Shown here piece by piece: positions 55,395 to 62,507 of a DNA stretch of 64,000 nt. Location of the stretch: assembly GCA_963550915.1 (NCBI GenBank), contig CAUVEB010000001.1, positions 209,367-273,366 on the forward strand. The letters run 5' to 3'. How positions within the stretch are numbered: the stretch's first letter is position 1; the number at the start of each line of letters is the position of its first letter. The notes beneath the pieces were generated by a model that had not been told where the DNA came from, did not search any database, and worked only from the letters and a program-made list of their open reading frames with translations. The translations under genes were made by a program, and so were the position numbers. Source of the DNA: Caviibacter sp963550915. GTDB taxonomy: Bacteria; Fusobacteriota; Fusobacteriia; Fusobacteriales; Leptotrichiaceae.

Positions 55395-56446
55395 TTTATT
55401 TTATCTCCATCTTTATATATATTGTTTACATTTTCAATAATATTTTCATTTTCATTAAGTCCACTTGTTATTTCAAAACTAAATGTATTATTTTCACCTA
55501 TAATTACATTTCTTTTTTCAACAACATTATCTTTATTTAATACATATACAACTGATGTGTTATTTTCAACATCTGTTTGTATAAAGTTAAATGGTACTAG
55601 TATCTTATTTTCTAGCTTATTGTATGTTATAGTAACATTTGTAGTCATACCTGGTTTTAATGTACTATAGTTTTCAAGTTCAACTATAACTCTAGTAGTA
55701 GTCTCAGAAAAATCACCAGTCTTAGATGCAACTTTAGATATTTTTGTAATTTTACCCTTTAGTACTTCATCATTATTTAATGAGTCAGATGTTACTGTTA
55801 CTTCATGCCCTACTTGTAATTTCTTTGCTTTTATATTTGGAACATTAATACCAATTTGTAGATTTTCAGTATCTGCTATTTTAAATAGTGGTTTTGATGA
55901 ATCAACCTTAAAGTTCACGTCTGCATTAACTTCTGTTACAACTCCAGATATAGGAGAGCTTATATTTTTCTTGAAATTAGTTATTGTTTTTTTAGCAATA
56001 GCTAAATCAAGTAGTGATGCATCAAGTGTTAATTTAGCACTATCCATTTCATGTTTAGATGCTCCTCCAACATTGAATAGAGCTTTTGCTATTTCATATT
56101 CATTTTTATTTTTGTTAACTTGTAATTGTATTTTTTCTAAATTTAATTTTGCATCTTCAATAGAGCTTGTTTTAAAAGATAATAAATTATCCCCTTTATT
56201 TACTGCGTCTCCTACCCTATAATTAACGCTTTCAACTTGTGCAGTTGTATCTGAAAATACAGATATTTCTTTTTGTGATTCAACAGTACCACTTGCACTA
56301 TATGATAATACTAAATTATCTTTTTTTACTGTGTGTGTGTTTAAAGGTGCAATAACAGCACTTGTACTTCTATTAAAGAATATCCATGCAATTGCAACAA
56401 GTACAATTATTAATAAAATTATTTTAGTTCTTTTCTTAAGTTTCAT
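55391..56446 (-). CDS. Periplasmic adaptor (MacA/HlyD-type membrane fusion protein)
   Basis: The adaptor links the inner-membrane ABC complex to the outer-membrane channel. An N-terminal membrane anchor (residues 7-25) is followed by lipoyl-like halves: SASGTVESQKEISVFSD near 50 and KKNISSPISGVVTEVNADVN near 160. These flank a helical hairpin, with beta-barrel and membrane-proximal domains to residue 351. It starts three bases after the TolC-like gene's stop with AGGAGAT as ribosome site. Confidence 0.9.
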   Translation of the reverse strand: MKLKKRTKIILLIIVLVAIAWIFFNRSTSAVIAPLNTHTVKKDNLVLSYSASGTVESQKEISVFSDTTAQVESVNYRVGDAVNKGDNLLSFKTSSIEDAKLNLEKIQLQVNKNKNEYEIAKALFNVGGASKHEMDSAKLTLDASLLDLAIAKKTITNFKKNISSPISGVVTEVNADVNFKVDSSKPLFKIADTENLQIGINVPNIKAKKLQVGHEVTVTSDSLNNDEVLKGKITKISKVASKTGDFSETTTRVIVELENYSTLKPGMTTNVTITYNKLENKILVPFNFIQTDVENNTSVVYVLNKDNVVEKRNVIIGENNTFSFEITSGLNENENIIENVNNIYKDGDKIK

Positions 56447-56449
56447 ATT

Positions 56450-57616
56450 CTATATCTCCTTTTTTAGTATAAATGCTCCTAATTCACATTTTGCCTTTAC
56501 TGTATTAGTTTTTGCATTATGATAATCTATAGTTTTTGAAAGTAATCCTTCATATTTTAAATTACCAATTTTATGCTTTATATTTGCAACTTCAAGTTCT
56601 TTTTTTGCAAGTTCTTCTTTTGCAATTGCAAGCTTATATTTACTTAGCAATACATTATACTTTGCAGTGTCTTGCTTATATTGATTATCAATATTTTTTA
56701 GTTTATTTTCATATAACTTCTTATTATTTTTTTTGTTATATTCTAATTCTTTAATATCTTGACCTGTTATATCAAAAGTCTTTGTTATATTTAATCCCAC
56801 ACCATAACTCTTTGTTGTTATATTATATTTTGCATTTACACTAATAGTTGGTAATATCATTTCAGATAAAGCTTTATTATACTTTAACTCGCTAACTCTT
56901 TTTTCAAGTTCAACTCTTTCTTTTTCATTATTTACCAGTTTAATCTCTTTTATTTCAAATTCTTCTAAATTGTCTAAATCAACTAATATTTCTTTTTCTT
57001 TTAATAGATCAACTATATTATTTAATTCATCTTCAAGTAAAGATATTTCACTGTTTTTTATTGAAAATTGTAGATTGAAGTTTTCGTATTCTACTTCTGA
57101 TACTAAACCTAATTTACGTTTTTGTTCTAATATTTTCATATCAGATTTTAATTTTTCAACTAAAATCTTTGAATTGTCATATTCATTCTTTTTAATAAGT
57201 AATGATGAATATAGGTCAATTGCATCAAAATATTCTTTTTTTACTATATCACTATTCTTATTAAAATCTAACATAGCTTGTTTTCTTTCAAGTTCCCATT
57301 TATTATAGAAAAAGTCATTAATTTTTTTAGAAACAGCAACTTTATGTTCAACATTAGCTTCTGCATTTGTTACATTGTATGAAAAAATACCAAAATTTAA
57401 TGTGTTATTATAAACATGTTTACCGTCTTTTTCATAATTATAACTAAAATTATTAGTTAAGTGTTTAAATTCACCTAATGCTGAACCAACAACTTTACTT
57501 TTCTTAATTTCATTAAGCTCTTCAAATTGCTTGTTATATTTCTCTTTATTTATTGCATTTATAGAAAATGCATTCAAACTAAGTAATACTGCAATAAATA
57601 AGCTAGTTTTCTTCAT
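56450..57616 (-). CDS. TolC-family outer-membrane efflux protein
   Basis: A signal peptide (MKKTSLFIAVLLSLNAFSINA) precedes long helical, Lys/Glu/Asn-rich segments with the TolC pattern: the repeat around ILEQKRKLGLVSEVEYENFN and again IKHKIGNLKYEGLLSKTIDYHNAKT near the end. At 388 aa it is shorter than E. coli TolC (about 470 mature). It is first in the four-gene operon, which gives a full channel-adaptor-ATPase-permease set. A strong promoter lies just upstream. Confidence 0.85.
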   Translation of the reverse strand: MKKTSLFIAVLLSLNAFSINAINKEKYNKQFEELNEIKKSKVVGSALGEFKHLTNNFSYNYEKDGKHVYNNTLNFGIFSYNVTNAEANVEHKVAVSKKINDFFYNKWELERKQAMLDFNKNSDIVKKEYFDAIDLYSSLLIKKNEYDNSKILVEKLKSDMKILEQKRKLGLVSEVEYENFNLQFSIKNSEISLLEDELNNIVDLLKEKEILVDLDNLEEFEIKEIKLVNNEKERVELEKRVSELKYNKALSEMILPTISVNAKYNITTKSYGVGLNITKTFDITGQDIKELEYNKKNNKKLYENKLKNIDNQYKQDTAKYNVLLSKYKLAIAKEELAKKELEVANIKHKIGNLKYEGLLSKTIDYHNAKTNTVKAKCELGAFILKKEI

Positions 57617-57648
57617 AAACTCCCTCCTGTTTTTCTGTTATACATACA

Positions 57649-57677
57649 TGATACACCAAGTCGCATTAATTGTCAAA
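57649..57677 (-). promoter_or_regulatory. Near-consensus promoter of the efflux operon
   Basis: On the minus strand, TTGACA (complement of 57672-57677) and TATCAT (complement of 57649-57654) are spaced by exactly 17 bases. The -35 box overlaps the last codons of murJ. It is one of the closest matches to consensus seen in the window. Confidence 0.75.
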
Positions 57678-59132
57678 TACTTTTGATTTTTTACTATAAA
57701 ACTCATATGACCACAGTAATAGATAAGTTACCATGAATACAAATAATTTTAGTATTATATTACTCATATAACTTGAGATAAATAGACATATAGCCGATGC
57801 TACTATAGACTTAAGTATAAATATCATATATTTAACTATACTGTAGTCAATGTATTTAATTTTTATAGATATTATCAATATTAAATAATTTAACATTGCA
57901 GATATTGAAGTTGCAAGTGTAAGTCCAATATGTGCATATCTTTTATATAATAAGTAGTCTAATGTAATATTAAGTACTATTGCAATAAACGATGCTATTA
58001 CAGGTGTTTTTCTATTTTTATGAACATAATGCGTTCTAGTAAGTAAATGATTTGTTGAGAAAAACATAAGTCCTATTGCATAACATTTTAGTATTTCAGA
58101 TGTTACCATAACACCATTTGAATCCAGTTTACCATGACCGAATATAAGATATACTATTTCCTTTGAATAAAAGAAAAGACCAACAATAGACGGCACAATT
58201 AAAAAGCTAAGCATATTAAGACCCCTTGAAAATAGTAAATGCTCATTTTTCTTATCATTTTTAACAACTGAACTTGATAATTGCGGGAAAATCACAACAG
58301 AAAGTGATACTGCAAATATTCCAACTGGTAGTAAATATAGTCTACTTGCATAATTTATAGCACTTATAGTTCCTACTTTTAGTGATGCTGCAAAATTAGT
58401 ATCAACTATTTCGTTAATTTGATATCCAAATATACCTATTAATGTTGGTAGCATTAGTTTAAAAAAACTTTTAACATATTCATCAGAAAAATCTATACTA
58501 TACCTAATCTTTTTTATTATTAATAAAAAGCTTGGTATTTGTATTAGTAGTTGAAAAACACCTGATAGTAAAAATGATACAGCTACTACATAAATACCAC
58601 CTGATCTTTTTGAGATTAGAGTCCCTATGATTATTGTTGTGTTAAACACTATACTAGTTGATGTTGATACAAAAAATTTCTTATAATTATTCAAAAACGA
58701 TGCAACAACACCAGATAATGCAATAAATATTATATACGATGCCATAATTTTTAATAAAATATTAGCTGTTTCAATTCTAAATTCATCTTTAAACCCTATA
58801 ATATACTTTAGTATAGGCTTTGAAAAAATTATAGTTACAAGTGCTATACATACTGTAAAATTAAATACTAGCGATAGTATTGAATATACAAACTCATTTG
58901 CACTTTCTATACCTTCTTTTTCCTTTTTTTCTGTATATAAAGGAATGAAGACTGTACCAAGCGAACCTTCACCTAATAAAGTAGTAAAAAAGTTTGATAT
59001 TCTAGTACTTGCAAAGTATGCATCAGTAAGACCAGTTGATCCATAGATATTTGCAATTAAAATCTCACGAAATAGACCAAGTATTCTACTAAGTGTATTA
59101 ATACCCATAACTATAAAGCTAGACTTAAACAT
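57666..59132 (-). CDS. murJ: Lipid II flippase MurJ
   Basis: MurJ flips lipid II across the inner membrane for peptidoglycan synthesis. This 488-aa protein is hydrophobic throughout, with about 13-14 TM segments. It has the MviN signature near the start, NTLSRILGLFREILIANIYG, then LTDAYFASTRISNFF and LLGEGSLGTVFIP. ATG 59132, behind GGAGC at 59139-59143, is preferred to the longer frame that overlaps scpA. It ends the ribF-scpA-murJ run, with the efflux promoter inside its last codons. Confidence 0.93.
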   Translation of the reverse strand: MFKSSFIVMGINTLSRILGLFREILIANIYGSTGLTDAYFASTRISNFFTTLLGEGSLGTVFIPLYTEKKEKEGIESANEFVYSILSLVFNFTVCIALVTIIFSKPILKYIIGFKDEFRIETANILLKIMASYIIFIALSGVVASFLNNYKKFFVSTSTSIVFNTTIIIGTLISKRSGGIYVVAVSFLLSGVFQLLIQIPSFLLIIKKIRYSIDFSDEYVKSFFKLMLPTLIGIFGYQINEIVDTNFAASLKVGTISAINYASRLYLLPVGIFAVSLSVVIFPQLSSSVVKNDKKNEHLLFSRGLNMLSFLIVPSIVGLFFYSKEIVYLIFGHGKLDSNGVMVTSEILKCYAIGLMFFSTNHLLTRTHYVHKNRKTPVIASFIAIVLNITLDYLLYKRYAHIGLTLATSISAMLNYLILIISIKIKYIDYSIVKYMIFILKSIVASAICLFISSYMSNIILKLFVFMVTYLLLWSYEFYSKKSKVFDN

Positions 59133-59820
59133 TTTTATGCTCCTTAATAATAAAAAAGTCATTTTCTTTTATTATGATATTTATTTTGTCATTCTTATAT
59201 AACTCTAATATTGCCATAAAAAAAGCAACTATTCTTGATTTGCTAAATTTACCATTTAAAAGTGAACTAAAACTATGTGTAATATTATATGGCAATGTTT
59301 CTATTTGTTCTTTTGCCATTTCGACACTATACTCTTCTTCCACATTTATTTTTATTATATATTCATCTACTTTATTTATTTTCTTAAATATATTATTAAG
59401 ACAAAGCTGTATATTTTCTTTACTAAGTAGAGACATGTCATGTATTATTTCATCATTATTTACATTATTTGATTTTCTTGTATATCTAACATAATACTGA
59501 TTTTCAGTTTTGGCAATTTCTTCTGCAAGTTGCTTGTATATCTTATACTCAAAAATTCTTTTTTCAAGGTCTGTAATTTTATCTTCATTTTTATCACGTC
59601 TAAGCACTGAATATGCTTTTATTTCAAGCAATTCTGAAGCCATTTGTAAAAATTCAACCTTAAATTTAAAATTATTTTTTTCATGTGTTTTAATAATTTC
59701 AAGATACTCATCTATAATATTACTTATCGTTATTTCTCTAATATCCATTTTTTTCATTTCAACTAAATGAAGTAATAAGTCTAATGGTCCTTCAAAATTA
59801 TCAAGTTTAATATTTAGCAT
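59125..59820 (-). CDS. scpA: Segregation and condensation protein A
   Basis: ScpA is the kleisin subunit that bridges SMC heads for chromosome organisation. It starts INIKLDNFEGPLDLLLHLVEMKKMDI, the ScpA N-terminal signature, followed by LQMASELLEIKAYSVL and a C-terminal winged helix. At 231 aa it is normal. scpB is not in the window. It overlaps ribF by 14 bases and murJ by eight. Confidence 0.92.
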   Translation of the reverse strand: MLNIKLDNFEGPLDLLLHLVEMKKMDIREITISNIIDEYLEIIKTHEKNNFKFKVEFLQMASELLEIKAYSVLRRDKNEDKITDLEKRIFEYKIYKQLAEEIAKTENQYYVRYTRKSNNVNNDEIIHDMSLLSKENIQLCLNNIFKKINKVDEYIIKINVEEEYSVEMAKEQIETLPYNITHSFSSLLNGKFSKSRIVAFFMAILELYKNDKINIIIKENDFFIIKEHKNV

Positions 59821-60679
59821 TGTGTATACTCCAATTTAACTTATCCAGATTTATTTGTTCTTTTAATTCTTCTAGCGATTTAAATTTTGTTTCACATCTA
59901 AGTCTTCTATAAAGTATTACCTTTATTTTTTTATCATATATATCACGATTAAAATCAAATATATTTGTTTCAATAGTAACACTATTCTTGCTATCAATAG
60001 TAGGATTATCTCCTAAATTCATCATACTAGTATATATCTTATTATCATCTTCTATTACTGTTCTTGTACCATATACTCCATATGGCGGATATATTTTACT
60101 ACCACAAGGTATAATATTTGCAGTCGGAAATCCAATTGTTCTACCTATTTGCTTACCTTTTACAACTATACCACTAATATGATATTCATGCCCTAAAAAC
60201 ATGTTTGCAAGTTCAATATATCCTATTTCAATACATTTTCTAATTAAGGTACTTGACACTGTTATATCATTTACTTTTACAGCATCTATTATAGTTGTGC
60301 TTATAAGCTGTGATAAGCTTTTTGCATTTCCACTCTTATTATACGCATATGTGTAGTTAAATCCACAAAAAACCATACTAGCATTTAATTTATCTTTTAA
60401 TACTTTTTGTACAAATTCTTCTTCACTTAAATTTTTAACGTTATCAAATTCATCAATGTATATTTGATCAACACCAAGTGAATTTAATATATCTATTTTT
60501 TCTTCTAAGTTTGTAATATTTTTTGTTTTATATGGAAAATTTCTAAAAATATATATAACAGTTTTTAAATTATTATCTTTTGCGTAATTAATTGCACTTT
60601 TTATTAATTTCTTATGACCTAGATGTACACCGTCAAAATTGCCTAGTACAACAACATTGCTGTTCTCATTTTTTTGCAC
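59807..60679 (-). CDS. ribF: Bifunctional riboflavin kinase / FMN adenylyltransferase RibF
   Basis: RibF turns riboflavin into FMN and FAD. The N-terminal adenylyltransferase has VVLGNFDGVHLGHKKLI and MVFCGFNYTYAYNKSGN. The C-terminal kinase has GKQIGRTIGFPTANI, PPYGVYGTRTVI and MNLGDNPTIDSK. The start is GTG 60679, with AGGTGG at 60685-60690. At 290 aa it is slightly short. It heads the minus-strand operon with scpA and murJ. Confidence 0.94.
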   Translation of the reverse strand: MQKNENSNVVVLGNFDGVHLGHKKLIKSAINYAKDNNLKTVIYIFRNFPYKTKNITNLEEKIDILNSLGVDQIYIDEFDNVKNLSEEEFVQKVLKDKLNASMVFCGFNYTYAYNKSGNAKSLSQLISTTIIDAVKVNDITVSSTLIRKCIEIGYIELANMFLGHEYHISGIVVKGKQIGRTIGFPTANIIPCGSKIYPPYGVYGTRTVIEDDNKIYTSMMNLGDNPTIDSKNSVTIETNIFDFNRDIYDKKIKVILYRRLRCETKFKSLEELKEQINLDKLNWSIHNAKY

Positions 60680-60718
60680 TTTTTACCACCTTATTTTTTT
60701 ATTTAATATATTAATACA

Positions 60719-60747
60719 ATTATACTATATTTATAGTAGATTTTGAA
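60719..60747 (-). promoter_or_regulatory. Putative promoter of ribF-scpA-murJ
   Basis: On the minus strand, TTCAAA (complement of 60742-60747) and TATAAT (complement of 60719-60724) are spaced by 17 bases. The -35 box overlaps that of the divergent plus-strand promoter. Confidence 0.55.
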
Positions 60748-60771
60748 CTATTTTAGTGGTATATTTATTAT
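60743..60771 (+). promoter_or_regulatory. Putative promoter of the small Cys-rich membrane protein
   Basis: TTGAAC at 60743-60748 and TATTAT at 60766-60771 are spaced by 17 bases. The -35 box shares five bases with the divergent ribF -35 box. Confidence 0.5.
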
Positions 60772-60797
60772 AAACAAAAATGAAAGGTTGTGTAATT

Positions 60798-61073
60798 ATG
60801 GAAGAAAATTGCAATGAAAATCAAACATGTTCTTGCTGTTCTGGCGGGGATTATAGCGAACTATTTTCAGACAAACCAAGCAAAAAAAGAGATGATCAAA
60901 GATTAGGAATAATATATTTTCTATTTTTAATCTTAGCAACTTTTAATTTCTATCTTGGTATTGTACTTTTTGTTGTTCCAATCATATGGATGTTAATAAA
61001 AAAAGAGTTTAGTCTTAAAATTTTAGCAACATATATTTTTATAATCATTGGACTTATTATAAATAGAATTTAA
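60798..61073 (+). CDS. Small membrane protein with Cys-rich N-terminus
   Basis: This 91-aa protein has a charged N-terminal part carrying CNENQTCSCCSGGD (four Cys near residues 5-14), which could bind metal. Two TM helices follow (LGIIYFLFLILATFNFYLGI and the stretch from IVLFVVPIIWMLI to the end). I recognise no family. AAAGG at 60783-60787 supports ATG 60798 over ATG 60780. Its stop is directly followed by the left half of the terminator split by the IS element. Confidence 0.7.
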   Translation: MEENCNENQTCSCCSGGDYSELFSDKPSKKRDDQRLGIIYFLFLILATFNFYLGIVLFVVPIIWMLIKKEFSLKILATYIFIIIGLIINRI

Positions 61074-61089
61074 AAAAAATGAAGCTGTA
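61071..61089. terminator. Left half of a bidirectional terminator split by the IS, with target-site copy
   Basis: An A run plus ATGAAGCT (61079-61086) precedes GTA (61087-61089), the left copy of the 3-base target duplication. Joined to the sequence at 62493-62507 it would form ATGAAGCT-GTAA-AGCTTCAT flanked by A and T runs. The two halves are now 1.4 kb apart. Confidence 0.75.
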
Positions 61090-61114
61090 AGAACATGTAC
61101 CAACAAACTGGACA
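61090..61114 (+). repeat. Left terminal inverted repeat of the IS
   Basis: 25 bases beginning AGAACATGTACCAACAAACT match exactly the reverse complement of 62465-62489. Confidence 0.9.
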
Positions 61115-61149
61115 GAAAAAATGAAAATGGTTTGGAGGTACATTTTTTT

Positions 61150-61601
61150 ATGGGAAGAAAAAGTAAATTCTCACTAGAAGAAAGAGTTTCTATGTGTAAG
61201 GATTTTCTAGAAAAAGGTATGAGATTTAAAGATATTACTATTAAATATGGCGTTTCTGATAGTGTATTGTATCGATATATCAATAGATTTAGAATACATA
61301 GTGTACATGGTTTAAAAGAAGTAGGTGCTAGAAATAGAAAATGGCTATTGCTAGAGAATGTATTGATAATGGAAAAAATTACAAAGAAACTTGTGTTAAG
61401 TATGGTGTTAAGTATTCTAACCTATACTCATGGGTTTCTAAATATCAAGATAAAATATTGAAGTCATTAGATTATTCACAAGAAGATAAATATAAGATAT
61501 TGTAAGAATTATCAATACAAGAAAATAAGATGTTGAAAGCTGAATTAGAAATTCTAAAAAAAAACGAAGAGATATTAGATTTTCTAGAAAAAAAAGAATA
61601 A
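61150..61601 (+). pseudogene. IS3-family transposase OrfA, broken by frameshift and nonsense codon
   Basis: It starts at ATG 61150 behind GGAGG and reads a first helix-turn-helix (FKDITIKYGVSDSVLYRYI). The frame is lost at the A run 61338-61341, where one extra A would restore it. The continuing frame reads MAIARECIDNGKNYKETCVK and a second helix-turn-helix (YGVKYSNLYSWVSKYQDK). It then hits TAA at 61503-61505 before the leucine-zipper part (NKMLKAELEILKKNEEIL). It ends at TAA 61599-61601, after the A8G run at 61588-61596. Full-length OrfA or OrfAB cannot be made. Confidence 0.85.
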
Positions 61602-62452
61602 TACATGCTAAATATTTAACTGTAGATACTTTAAAAAATAAGTATAGTGTTAAATATTTATGTGAAGTGTTAGAATTAAATAGATCTTCTTACTATGAGT
61701 ATTTAAATAGAAATAATGAGATTAATAAAGAAGAAATAGAATTAATAAATTTAATAAAAACAATAGATCAAGAAGTTAAGTCTACATATGGTAGAAAAAG
61801 AATGACAATAGAAGTTGCTAAAAGATGTGGGATAAAATATAATGAAAAGAAAATTAGAAGAATAATGGTAGAAGAAGATATAGTTTGTTTAATAAGAGCT
61901 AAGAAGAAAAGATTTAAAAAATCAAGTGATGAGTATTTTAGAGATAATGTACTTAATAGAGATTTTAGCACTACTAAAGATAATCAAAAATGGTCTACTG
62001 ATATTACAGAAATAAATACTTTAGAAGGTAAACTATACATAAGTGGTATAATTGATATGAATTCAAAGATGATAATAAGCTATGAAATAGGTGATCATAA
62101 CGATAATGAATTAGTTATTAAAACATTTAAAAAGATAAATATTAATGATGTTGATATATTACAAAGTGATAGAGGTTTTCAGTATACATCGTACATGTTT
62201 AAAAATATAACAAAAGATATTACGCATAGTATGTCAAGACCAGGACATTGTCCTGATAACTCTCCTATAGAGTCATTTTGGGGTATTTTTAAATCAGAGT
62301 GTTATTACAACAAATTAAATAAAGATAAGTTTAGAACTAAAGAAGAAGCAATTAAAACAATCAAAGAATATATAGAATTTTACAATAAAGTTAGAGTAAA
62401 TTTAAAAGGAACTACACCTTATCAAATAAGATATAATTCCTTAAATTATTGA
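61595..62452 (+). CDS. IS3-family transposase OrfB (DDE integrase core)
   Basis: This is the catalytic half of an IS3-family transposase, normally made as an OrfAB fusion by -1 slippage at the A8G run. The frame is open from 61544, and the likely junction is near 61595 (RIIHAKYLTVDTLKNKYSVK). An HTH_21-like part (YGRKRMTIEVAKRCGI) precedes the rve core. DDE residues are Asp in WSTDITEI, Asp in QSDRGFQYTS and Glu in NSPIESFWGIFKSE. GTG 61667 is the first conventional start codon in frame. The frame is intact, although its partner orfA is broken. Confidence 0.88.
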   Translation, partial: RIIHAKYLTVDTLKNKYSVKYLCEVLELNRSSYYEYLNRNNEINKEEIELINLIKTIDQEVKSTYGRKRMTIEVAKRCGIKYNEKKIRRIMVEEDIVCLIRAKKKRFKKSSDEYFRDNVLNRDFSTTKDNQKWSTDITEINTLEGKLYISGIIDMNSKMIISYEIGDHNDNELVIKTFKKININDVDILQSDRGFQYTSYMFKNITKDITHSMSRPGHCPDNSPIESFWGIFKSECYYNKLNKDKFRTKEEAIKTIKEYIEFYNKVRVNLKGTTPYQIRYNSLNY

Positions 62453-62464
62453 TTTTAAATTTCA

Positions 62465-62489
62465 TGTCCAGTTTGTTGGTACATGTTCT
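62465..62489 (-). repeat. Right terminal inverted repeat of the IS
   Basis: Its reverse complement begins AGAACATGTACCAACAAACT and matches the left repeat over 25 bases. It is followed by the second GTA target copy at 62490-62492. Confidence 0.9.
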
Positions 62490-62507
62490 GTAAAGCTTCA
62501 TTTTTTA
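62490..62507. terminator. Right half of the bidirectional terminator split by the IS
   Basis: GTA (target copy) is followed by AAGCTTCAT and a T run, the complement of ATGAAGCT at 61079-61086. On the minus strand this half now follows the autotransporter stop codon without its pairing arm. Confidence 0.75.

Larger units (their letters stand above)
61090..62489 (+). mobile_element. IS3-family (IS150-group) insertion sequence, probably inactive
   Basis: A 1,400-bp element is bounded by 25-bp perfect inverted repeats beginning AGAACATGTACC and flanked by a 3-base direct repeat GTA (61087-61089 and 62490-62492). It contains orfA and orfB separated by an A8G run suited to -1 frameshifting, the IS3-family plan. 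OrfB is intact with a DDE core, but orfA has a frameshift and a stop codon. The ends are inferred from the repeats and duplication; they do not show the usual TG/CA termini. Confidence 0.88.

Noticed and set aside
61150..61461. The orfA frame as a complete small transposase protein
   Set aside because: Its last 40 or so residues are out of frame; the real second helix-turn-helix is in the next frame, showing a frameshift.
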